The notes under the pieces: model-generated
The model's input: only the letters and a program-made list of their open reading frames with translations
What the model was told of the DNA's origin: nothing
Databases searched by the model: none
Assembly: GCA_007128995.1 (NCBI GenBank)
Contig: SKWJ01000227.1
Location: 1 to 5,955, forward strand
Direction of reading: 5' to 3'
Source: Paracoccaceae bacterium
GTDB lineage: Bacteria > Pseudomonadota > Alphaproteobacteria > Rhodobacterales > Rhodobacteraceae
Length of the DNA: 5,955 nucleotides
Shown here: positions 1 to 5,420 of the stretch, in pieces
Numbering within the stretch: the first letter of the stretch is position 1
Layout: the number at the start of each line of letters is the position of its first letter
Program-made: the position numbers and the translations under genes

Positions 1-1
1 A

Positions 2-29
2 AAGCGGGCCAGTTTGTCCCTGCCCGCTT
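2..29 (-). terminator. Possible intrinsic terminator after glxD
   Basis: On the minus strand, 7 bases after the glxD stop codon, an 8-bp perfect inverted repeat (AAGCGGGC at 22-29 in plus-strand complement, pairing with 2-9) encloses a 12-base loop. It runs into at least three T residues (TTT, complement of 1-3) before the window ends. The stem is GC-rich and is placed where an operon-ending terminator would sit. Only three T's are visible and the 12-base loop is rather long, so this may also be an attenuating or mRNA-stabilising hairpin between glxD and a downstream gene. Confidence 0.5.
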
Positions 30-36
30 GTGCTCG

Positions 37-1380
37 TCAATAGCCGGTTCCCGGTTTTCCGGGATACCAGTCTGTCCCTGCAAGCGGGATCTGTGCCATT
101 GCGGCAGCTTCCAGTGTCAGCGCGCACAGATCTTCGGGTTCAAGGTTATGAAGATGGTTGTGTCCGCAGGCCCGCGCGATTGTCTGGGCTTCCAGTGTCA
201 TGACCTTGAGATAGTTGCGCAAGCGTCGCCCGCCCGCAACCGGGTCCAATCGCGCTGCAAGCTCCGGGTCCTGCGTCGTGATGCCCGCCGGATCGCGCCC
301 TTCATGCCAATCGTCGTAAGCGCCTGCTGTTGTACCGAGCGCCTGATATTCGGCTTCCCAGCGCGGATCATTGTCACCAAGCGCAATCAGGGCGGCCGTG
401 CCAATGGCAACCGCATCTGCCCCCAGCGCCATCGCCTTGGCAACATCGGCCCCGGTGCGAATACCCCCTGAGACGATCAACTGTACCTCGCGGTGCAGAC
501 CCAGATCCTGCAGCGCGCGCACAGCCGGGCGAATACAGGCCAGAATGGGAAGCCCCACATTCTCGATGAACACATCCTGCGTGGCCGCTGTTCCGCCCTG
601 CATCCCATCCAGCACGACCACATCTGCCCCGGCCTTCACTGCAAGCGCTGTGTCGTAATAGGGGCGCGTACCTCCGACCTTGACATATATGGGCACTTGC
701 CAACCGGTGATCTCGCGCAGTTCAAGGATCTTGATTTCCAGATCATCCGGGCCCGTCCAATCCGGGTGACGGCAGGCAGACCGCTGGTCGATCCCTTTGG
801 GTAGGGTGCGCATTTCCGCAACCCGGTCCGAGATTTTCTGACCAAGCAGCATCCCGCCACCGCCGGGTTTCGCCCCCTGCCCGACCACGATCTCGATCGC
901 ATCGGCGCGCCTCAGGTCATCGGGGTTCATACCATAGCGCGAAGGGAGATACTGATAGACAAGTTTCGACGAATGTTCGCGTTCTTCCGCCGTCATGCCG
1001 CCATCCCCTGTGGTGGTCGATGTACCGGCAGCTGAAGCCCCACGGCCAAGTGCTTCCTTTGCCTGCGCAGACAGCGCCCCGAAACTCATTCCGGCAATGG
1101 TAACGGGGATGTCCAGTTCCAGTGGCTTTTTTGCAAATCGTGTTCCGAGCGTGACGCGCGTATCGCATTTTTCGCGATACCCTTCCAAAGGATACCGGCT
1201 GATTGATGCGCCGAGAAACAGAAGGTCATCAAAATGAGGGACCTTGCGTTTGGCACCACCCCCCCGAATGTCGTAGATCCCGGTGGCCGCCGCTCGACGA
1301 ATTTCGGCATTGACCGGATTGGAAAACGTCGCGGACTGGATCGGCACGGTGCGCGGGATGTCGCTGTCATGTTCGCTCAT
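37..1380 (-). CDS. glxD: FMN-binding glutamate synthase-like subunit (GlxD / MgsC)
   Basis: This 447-residue protein is the catalytic FMN subunit of a split glutamate-synthase-like enzyme, cytoplasmic. Either it belongs to the Glx system of unproven reaction or it is MgsC of N-methylglutamate synthase, which makes N-methylglutamate and ammonia from methylamine and glutamate. The GltB FMN-domain signature is clear: GMSFGALSAQAKEALGRG (98-114), GQGAKPGGGGMLLGQKIS (168-184), KVGG (234-237), LDGMQGGTAATQ (257-268) and the flavin-phosphate stretch SGGIRTGADVAKAMALGADA (304-323). The three cysteines that hold [3Fe-4S] in E. coli GltB are absent: by hand alignment the positions are A352, W358 and D363, although the following GITTQDPEL is kept. 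The ATG start at 1380 is 12 bases after the glxC stop, and the ribosome site GAGGA overlaps that TGA, so translation is probably coupled. The C-terminus WYPGKPGTGY looks slightly extended. Family is certain; the exact substrate is not. Confidence 0.93.
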   Translation of the reverse strand: MSEHDSDIPRTVPIQSATFSNPVNAEIRRAAATGIYDIRGGGAKRKVPHFDDLLFLGASISRYPLEGYREKCDTRVTLGTRFAKKPLELDIPVTIAGMSFGALSAQAKEALGRGASAAGTSTTTGDGGMTAEEREHSSKLVYQYLPSRYGMNPDDLRRADAIEIVVGQGAKPGGGGMLLGQKISDRVAEMRTLPKGIDQRSACRHPDWTGPDDLEIKILELREITGWQVPIYVKVGGTRPYYDTALAVKAGADVVVLDGMQGGTAATQDVFIENVGLPILACIRPAVRALQDLGLHREVQLIVSGGIRTGADVAKAMALGADAVAIGTAALIALGDNDPRWEAEYQALGTTAGAYDDWHEGRDPAGITTQDPELAARLDPVAGGRRLRNYLKVMTLEAQTIARACGHNHLHNLEPEDLCALTLEAAAMAQIPLAGTDWYPGKPGTGY

Positions 1381-1392
1381 GCGTCAATATCC

Positions 1393-2076
1393 TCAATAGG
1401 CCGCAGCATTGTCGATATCGAAATTGTAAAGCTTCCGGGCTGATCCATAGCGCCGAAAATCTTCTGGGTTGGCGTCACATTCTGCGCGCTGCAGCAAGAC
1501 ACGCAACATGTCCAGATGCTCGGCACGCATTTCCTTTTCGATGCAATCCGCACCAAGGCCTTTGACTGCGCCGCGCACGAATATGCGCGCCTCATAGAGC
1601 GAGTCGCCCAGCGCATCACCCGCATCCCCGCAGACAACCAGATTGCCGGCCTGCCCCATGAAGGCCGACATATGGCCGATATTGCCGTGGACAACGATAT
1701 CGATCCCCTTCATCGAGATCCCGCAACGCGACGCCGCGTTGCCCTTCACCACCAGCAGTCCGCCGCGCCCGGTTGCGCCTGCATACTGGCTGGCATCGCC
1801 ATCAATGACGACTGTGCCTGACATCATGTTCTCGGCAACGCCGGGTCCAGCAGAGCCTGTGACATGAACCGTCGCATGCTTGTTCATCCCGGCGCAGTAA
1901 TACCCGGTAGAGCCTCGTACGGTCACATCAACTGGCGCATCAAGCCCCACTGCAATCGCATGTGCGCCGCGCGGGTTCAGGATTTCCCACTGCGTTGCAT
2001 TGCTCGCATCCGTCAGGGCCTGAAGCGTGGCATTCACATCGCGCAGCGATGTACTTGCAAGATCAAGGGTCTGCAA
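1393..2076 (-). CDS. glxC: GXGXG beta-helix subunit (GlxC / MgsB), TTG start
   Basis: A 227-residue protein matching the C-terminal right-handed beta-helix (GXGXG) domain of glutamate synthase, here a separate structural subunit expected to bridge the amidotransferase and FMN subunits. Glycine-spaced strands run through residues about 55-170: GSAGPGVAENMMSGTVVIDG (74-93), GDASQYAGATGRGGLLVVKG (93-112), CGISMKGIDIVVHGNIGHMSAFMG (118-141) and GDAGDALGDSLYEARIFVRG (150-169). The C-terminal RRYGSARKLYNFDIDN is typical of GlxC. The chosen start is TTG at 2076, because the N-terminus MQTLDLASTSLRDVNA agrees with the GlxC beginning as I remember it, and the next ATG would remove the conserved region. 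A GGAG ribosome site lies 10 bases upstream inside glxB. The gene is in the same frame as glxB, separated from it only by TGA and one CCC codon, so translation is surely coupled. Confidence 0.9.
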   Translation of the reverse strand: MQTLDLASTSLRDVNATLQALTDASNATQWEILNPRGAHAIAVGLDAPVDVTVRGSTGYYCAGMNKHATVHVTGSAGPGVAENMMSGTVVIDGDASQYAGATGRGGLLVVKGNAASRCGISMKGIDIVVHGNIGHMSAFMGQAGNLVVCGDAGDALGDSLYEARIFVRGAVKGLGADCIEKEMRAEHLDMLRVLLQRAECDANPEDFRRYGSARKLYNFDIDNAAAY

Positions 2077-2079
2077 GGG

Positions 2080-2976
2080 TCAATGGCTCCAGAAATAGAC
2101 AGTGGCGGGTTCCGGCTCCCAGACACGCGCTGCCTCGATATCCGGCAAATTCACCAAGGCGCGGTACTCGGACCCGAAAGCCACGTATTGTGCAGTCTCT
2201 GCCATGACAGCGGGTTTGCAGGCGATCGGGTCACGCACAACGCCAAAGCCGTCGCGTGTGCCGACCACGAATGTGAAAAAGCCGTCAAGATCATCGAGGG
2301 CGCTTTCCAGCGCCTCACCCAGTGTGGCGCCTTCCCGCATGCGCCATGTAACATAGGCTGCGCCGACCTCTGTGTCATTCAAGCTGTCGATCCGCATCCC
2401 TTCGCGGACAAGCCGGCGCCGCCAGTTGTTGTGGTTCGAAAGCGAGCCATTATGGACCAGACACTGGTCCGCACCTGTCGAGAATGGATGCGCGCCTTGC
2501 GTTGTGACAGCGGATTCCGTGGCCATGCGGGTGTGGCCAATGCCATGCGTCCCGGTCATTGAGGCCAGATTGAAACGGCGCGCAACATCTTTCGGTAGTC
2601 CGACTTCCTTGTAGATCTCGATCGTCTTTCCATCGCTCATGACGCGCAGACCCGGACGCAGATTCTGAAGGGCCGCGCGCGCCGTGCTGGCTTGCGCAGA
2701 CGGCAGACACAGCACGGCATGCGAATCCTTTCGGTCCAGCACAACCCGCATGTCCAGCGCCTGCGTCAGATCCTGCGCAAGGGTTTCAAAATCCGTATCG
2801 GGCGCGTCCGATTGCACGGTCAGTTTAGAGTGATCCACAGTTTCATCGCCGTAAATGGCAATGCCCGCGCTATCTGGGCCACGATCCGTCATTGTGACCA
2901 GCATTTCGGTCAGCATGACGCCAAGCTGCGGCGTCAGTGTTTTGTCTTTCAAGAACAGCCCAACAATCCCGCACAT
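2080..2976 (-). CDS. glxB: Class II glutamine amidotransferase subunit (GlxB / MgsA)
   Basis: A 298-residue Ntn-type (purF/GltB class) glutamine amidotransferase subunit, cytoplasmic. It starts MCGIVGLF, so after removal of Met the catalytic Cys2 becomes the N-terminal nucleophile. Other family marks are TDRGPDSAG (30-38), the glutamine-binding arginine in GTHGIGHTRMAT (142-153, R150), VHNGSLSNHNN (174-184), NDTEV (200-204) and DDLDGFFTFVVGT (228-240). The ATG at 2976 was chosen over the in-frame GTG at 2994, because an N-terminal cysteine is required for catalysis and because AAGGAG lies 9 bases before this ATG. It is the first gene of the glxBCD operon. In N-methylglutamate synthase the homologue is MgsA; whether it hydrolyses glutamine there or only binds the amino-acid substrate cannot be read from the sequence. 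A central insertion (about 45-120) is normal for the family. Confidence 0.93.
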   Translation of the reverse strand: MCGIVGLFLKDKTLTPQLGVMLTEMLVTMTDRGPDSAGIAIYGDETVDHSKLTVQSDAPDTDFETLAQDLTQALDMRVVLDRKDSHAVLCLPSAQASTARAALQNLRPGLRVMSDGKTIEIYKEVGLPKDVARRFNLASMTGTHGIGHTRMATESAVTTQGAHPFSTGADQCLVHNGSLSNHNNWRRRLVREGMRIDSLNDTEVGAAYVTWRMREGATLGEALESALDDLDGFFTFVVGTRDGFGVVRDPIACKPAVMAETAQYVAFGSEYRALVNLPDIEAARVWEPEPATVYFWSH

Positions 2977-3006
2977 CTGCGCCCGCTCCTTCACTCTATG
3001 AGGCTG

Positions 3007-3035
3007 AGCCTAGCAGCAAGGTCTGCGGCTCTCAA
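3007..3035 (-). promoter_or_regulatory. Candidate sigma70-type promoter of glxBCD
   Basis: On the minus strand TTGAGA (3035-3030) and TAGGCT (3012-3007) are separated by exactly 17 bases. Transcription would begin near 3000, leaving a leader of about 24 bases before the glxB ATG that contains its AAGGAG ribosome site. The -10 hexamer is a modest match (3 of 6). The inverted-repeat site at 3052-3079 would then be centred near -65, a position typical for an activator. Inferred by eye only. Confidence 0.4.
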
Positions 3036-3051
3036 CCAAGAAGAAATAAAC

Positions 3052-3079
3052 TTTCCCCACAGTTCGCGTTTTGGCGAAA
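3052..3079. promoter_or_regulatory. Imperfect inverted repeat upstream of glxB, likely operator
   Basis: The left arm TTTCCCCACAG (3052-3062) matches the left arm of the perfect repeat upstream of the XRE-cupin gene (TTTCACCACAG, 4017-4027) at 10 of 11 bases. The right arm TTTTGGCGAAA (3069-3079) matches the corresponding arm CTGTGGTGAAA at 8 of 11. The arms are 6 bases apart here and 15 apart in the other copy, a difference of 9 bp, close to one helix turn. The most likely ligand is the neighbouring XRE-cupin regulator. The site overlaps an A6 tract at 3077-3082. Confidence 0.5.
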
Positions 3080-3180
3080 AAAGCGGCATCGGCCCCTTCG
3101 CCGACAGCCCCGACAGGCCCTTCGAAAACAATCACGTTACAGATATGACAGGACAACCCGAACCCGACATTAGCCCGAGG

Positions 3181-3214
3181 TTTGATCGCCGATCGTTTCG
3201 GACAATTTGATCGG
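3181..3214. repeat. Paired TTTGATCG repeats with CCGATC-N14-GATCGG palindrome
   Basis: TTTGATCG occurs at 3181-3188 and 3206-3213, 25 bp apart. An additional inverted pair, CCGATC (3189-3194) and GATCGG (3209-3214), is separated by 14 bases. Such dyads can be protein-binding sites, but the motif is short and built largely on GATC, so its function is unproven. Confidence 0.3.
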
Positions 3215-3239
3215 GGCACAAGCTTGCCTGCGATCTGCG

Positions 3240-3264
3240 GCGCAGCCGCAATGCGGCTCTGCGC
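3240..3264 (-). other. Strong stem-loop downstream of the XRE-cupin gene
   Basis: GCGCAG (3240-3245) pairs with CTGCGC (3259-3264), and inside it CCGCA pairs with TGCGG (3246-3256), with a two-base bulge at 3257-3258. The hairpin starts about 20 bases after the regulator's stop codon on the minus strand. No T tract follows on that strand, so it is not a classical intrinsic terminator; it may protect the 3' end of the transcript. Confidence 0.4.
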
Positions 3265-3283
3265 CAGCGCCACAATCTGCAAC

Positions 3284-3946
3284 TCAGCCATTCTGTGGGT
3301 AAGCGATGATTGAAAGATAGCGTGCCGGCAGTTTTACCAACTCTTCCGGCCCGTGCGGCGCGTCGGCATCGAAGAACAATGTATCGCCCGGCCGCAAATG
3401 ATACAGTGCCTCACTATGTCGATACTGCAATTCTCCGTCCAGCATGTAGATCGTCTCGATTCCGCCATGCTGGAAAGTCGGGAAAATATCTGATTCCGTA
3501 TTCAGTGTAATCAGATACGGTTCAACCATGACACCACTGGCATTCGCACCGATATGGCCCAGCAAATTGTATTGCTGGCCCGCACGCGTGCCCGCACGCT
3601 CGATCTCGACCCCTTCGCCTGCGCGTGTGTGAACTGCTTCGCGATGTTCTTCAAACCGACGAAAAAAAGAGGTCAGCGGCACACTCAAAGCATGCGCAAG
3701 GGACTGCAATGTTGTCAGCGAGGGCGAGGTGTTGCCGTTTTCAATCTTCGACAGCATCCCGATTGACAGACCCGTCATGCTGGCCAGATCAGCAACGGTT
3801 GCGCCCTTCTGACGTCGAAATGCCCGCACCTGCCGTCCGATGGCGACCTCAAGAACCTTTTCGCGCTCGTCGCGAATACGATGGGGGTCCTGGCTAAGCT
3901 TGACGGGTGCGCCATCACGGTCGTCTGACTTGAATCTGGCCGTCAT
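3284..3946 (-). CDS. XRE-family regulator with C-terminal cupin domain
   Basis: A 220-residue DNA-binding regulator. Residues about 36-95 form an XRE helix-turn-helix (IGRQVRAFRRQKGATVADLA, then TGLSIGMLSKIENGNTSPSL, LHALSV-like LAHALSVPLTSFFR). Residues about 145-205 form a small-molecule-binding cupin (HGGIETIYMLDGEL, YHLRPGDTLFFDADAPHGPEEL), with the two conserved strands and the histidine/glutamate pattern of the fold. This architecture is common in regulators of amine and amino-acid use. The start is set at ATG 3946 because GGAGGGAG lies 5 bases before it; an open frame continues upstream to 4015, but that extension lacks the family's usual beginning. The gene lies directly upstream of glxBCD in the same direction. 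A shared inverted repeat in both promoter regions suggests that it regulates itself and the operon. The effector, perhaps an amine or amino acid, is unknown. Confidence 0.9.
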   Translation of the reverse strand: MTARFKSDDRDGAPVKLSQDPHRIRDEREKVLEVAIGRQVRAFRRQKGATVADLASMTGLSIGMLSKIENGNTSPSLTTLQSLAHALSVPLTSFFRRFEEHREAVHTRAGEGVEIERAGTRAGQQYNLLGHIGANASGVMVEPYLITLNTESDIFPTFQHGGIETIYMLDGELQYRHSEALYHLRPGDTLFFDADAPHGPEELVKLPARYLSIIAYPQNG

Positions 3947-4016
3947 CGTCACTCCCTCCAGTCTGAGCCGTGCAGGATTTATTTTCGCTTGCCAGCAACG
4001 GGTCTGCCCGACCATG

Positions 4017-4053
4017 TTTCACCACAGGAAGGTTATCCAATACTGTGGTGAAA
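4017..4053. promoter_or_regulatory. Perfect 11-bp inverted repeat upstream of the XRE-cupin gene, likely operator
   Basis: TTTCACCACAG (4017-4027) and its exact reverse complement CTGTGGTGAAA (4043-4053) flank a 15-base spacer. The repeat lies about 70 bp before the regulator's start codon, in non-coding DNA between it and the photolyase-like gene. A perfect 11-bp dyad is very unlikely by chance in 167 bp, and a close variant occurs upstream of glxB. Autoregulation by the XRE-cupin protein is the simplest reading. A weak promoter candidate on the minus strand (TTGGAT within the spacer, 17 bases, ACATGG) would be covered by the repeat. Confidence 0.65.
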
Positions 4054-4113
4054 ATCCATACAGCCTGTGCAATCCCGTTTCCGGCTCCGCCATCTGCCCT
4101 GCGCGCCACCCGG

Positions 4114-5331
4114 TCAGAGCAGCGCACGTTCCGACAGGATTTGCGGAATTTTCTGTTTCACCTTGAAGAAGCCAGCCGTGGCATGGGGCCAGATTGCCCT
4201 GTCCCAAGGACGCGACAGCTCGCAGAGCGCGATCCCGGACGCCTCAAGCGCGGGCTGTGCTGCGCTCAGCCAGTCACGCAGTGGACCCGTGGGCACATAG
4301 GGCGTCACGATCTGACGCGCGCCACAACCCGCCGCCCATCGGGCCAGATCAGACGCCACACCAGCAGTCAGACTGTCCGCCACATGATCGATGCGCCTGA
4401 CAGTATCTACAAGCGCGCCATGCTCGAAGTCTTTCACGGCGTCAGCCACCTGAAGCGGCGACCTGAGATGCGATGCTGACAGGCTTGCAACGCCACAAAT
4501 GTCAAATGTGTCGAGTGGAAAATCCTCGATCCGGCAATCTTCCTCGGTGATCAGCAAGGCCGTGGGCACATCTGTTTCGGGTGCTTTGGCCATACGCAAA
4601 GGCTGAACCTGTGGCAGGCCCTGCGGCTCGGTATGGTCCAGCCCCTCGACAGTCTCGGACAATTCATGCGCGCCGGGCGTGAAACGCTGACCAGTGAATT
4701 TAGAGATATTCCACGCCTGTGCCGCATAGGGCTTCCCGCGCGTGTGCAACCCTGCGACCCAGCGCCAGCCCAAAGTGTTCGAGGCTGGATCTCCGTCCAG
4801 CAGATGCCGGAAAAAGAAATCAGCACCCAGCCGCCACGGCAACCCGAAGGTGAAAATCCAGATCGACGCAAACCACATGCGCGCATGATTGTGCAGATAG
4901 CCCGTTTCGACCAGTTCCTCTGCCCAGGCGTCAAAACAGGCAAGGCCTGTCTGGCCGGTTTCGGCTTTCAAAACAGCCCGGCGCAGACTTCGGTCACGTT
5001 CCAGTGCGGACAGATCTTCAAGCAGACCGTCGCGGTAGCTGTCCCAGATCTGGGGTCGACGCTCTAGCCACCCTTTGAAATAGCCACGCCAGACAACCTC
5101 CTGGATGAATTTTTCGGCATTTTCCTGCCCATGTTCGGACAAAGCTGCAAAGACCAGCTCTTCTTCGAGCACCAACCTGCGCCGCACGAAGGGCGAAAGG
5201 CCGGACACATCCCTATGCGTATCCGGCCCCCTGTCAAAATTCCGGCCTCGCGCGTATTTCTCACCCATTCGGGGAATAAAATCGCGCAACCGTGCCTCTG
5301 CCTCAAGCCGCGTTGCCGTGGTGTAGCGCAT
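4114..5331 (-). CDS. Photolyase/cryptochrome-like FAD protein with permuted domain order
   Basis: A 405-residue flavoprotein of the photolyase/cryptochrome family, probably for light-driven DNA repair or blue-light sensing. The helical FAD domain lies at the N-terminus (about 1-215): LSPFVRRR (45-52), EKFIQEVVWRGYF (73-85), GYLHNHARMWFAS (144-156), WRLGADFFFRHLLDGDPASN (166-185), GWRWVAG (188-194). Hand alignment to E. coli PhrB keeps E78, W81, N148, M152 and N185 (E274, W277, N341, M345, N378), and W189 and W166 (W382, W359); the third electron-transfer Trp (W306) is not evident. The usual N-terminal alpha/beta antenna domain is missing, but residues about 255-398 resemble it: TALLITEEDCRIEDFPL parallels its first strand, and GIALCELS...ATAGFFKVKQKIPQIL its end. 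ATG 5331 is the only start, since an in-frame TGA lies 24 bases upstream; its ribosome site is weak. It may be co-transcribed with rmuC. Confidence 0.85.
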   Translation of the reverse strand: MRYTTATRLEAEARLRDFIPRMGEKYARGRNFDRGPDTHRDVSGLSPFVRRRLVLEEELVFAALSEHGQENAEKFIQEVVWRGYFKGWLERRPQIWDSYRDGLLEDLSALERDRSLRRAVLKAETGQTGLACFDAWAEELVETGYLHNHARMWFASIWIFTFGLPWRLGADFFFRHLLDGDPASNTLGWRWVAGLHTRGKPYAAQAWNISKFTGQRFTPGAHELSETVEGLDHTEPQGLPQVQPLRMAKAPETDVPTALLITEEDCRIEDFPLDTFDICGVASLSASHLRSPLQVADAVKDFEHGALVDTVRRIDHVADSLTAGVASDLARWAAGCGARQIVTPYVPTGPLRDWLSAAQPALEASGIALCELSRPWDRAIWPHATAGFFKVKQKIPQILSERALL

Positions 5332-5420
5332 TCGCCATATCCATCTTCCGCCTCAAACTTCCGGGCGAGCTAATACGTCCCAAACAGGTTTCAAATTCCG
5401 GCGCGCAGGTGTCCCCAAGC
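5332..5420. other. Short intergenic gap between rmuC and the photolyase-like gene
   Basis: In these 89 bp I see no convincing terminator and no well-spaced promoter; TTGAAA and TATTAG occur on the minus strand but only 13 bases apart. Read-through from rmuC is therefore plausible. Confidence 0.35.

Larger units (their letters stand above)
2977..3283. other. 307-bp intergenic regulatory region between the XRE-cupin gene and glxB
   Basis: This stretch holds the glxB ribosome site, a promoter candidate, the operator-like repeat at 3052-3079, a TTTGATCG direct repeat (3181-3188 and 3206-3213) and a hairpin at 3240-3264. On the minus strand a 5-bp stem (TCGGC/GCCGA, 3089-3104) followed six bases later by T6 (complement of 3077-3082) could act as a weak terminator for the regulator transcript. 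An open frame on the minus strand from 3291 to 3010 overlaps the regulator's stop codon, but its product resembles nothing I know and has no ribosome site of note, so I do not call it a gene. Confidence 0.5.

Noticed and set aside
1007..1017. CTGTGGTG sequence inside glxD resembling the operator half-site
   Set aside because: It encodes part of the conserved STTTGDGG stretch and lacks the terminal AAA and a partner arm, so it is most likely coincidence.
1864..2562. 232-codon open frame on the plus strand
   Set aside because: It lies antisense to glxC and glxB, both clearly real; its product has no recognisable motif and the frame is expected from the codon bias of the genes opposite.
2692..3210. 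172-codon open frame on the plus strand through the glxB start and its upstream region
   Set aside because: It covers the 5' part of glxB in antisense and the regulatory region; composition is not protein-like.
3010..3291. 93-codon open frame on the minus strand whose ATG overlaps the regulator's stop codon
   Set aside because: The product resembles no family, no good ribosome site is present, and the region carries promoter- and operator-like elements for glxB.
3947..4015. Longer version of the XRE-cupin protein starting at ATG 4015
   Set aside because: The strong ribosome site GGAGGGAG is just before ATG 3946, and the extra 23 residues do not look like part of the family.
3970..4479. 169-codon open frame on the plus strand
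   Set aside because: It runs antisense to the end of the photolyase-like gene and across the operator; no family resemblance.
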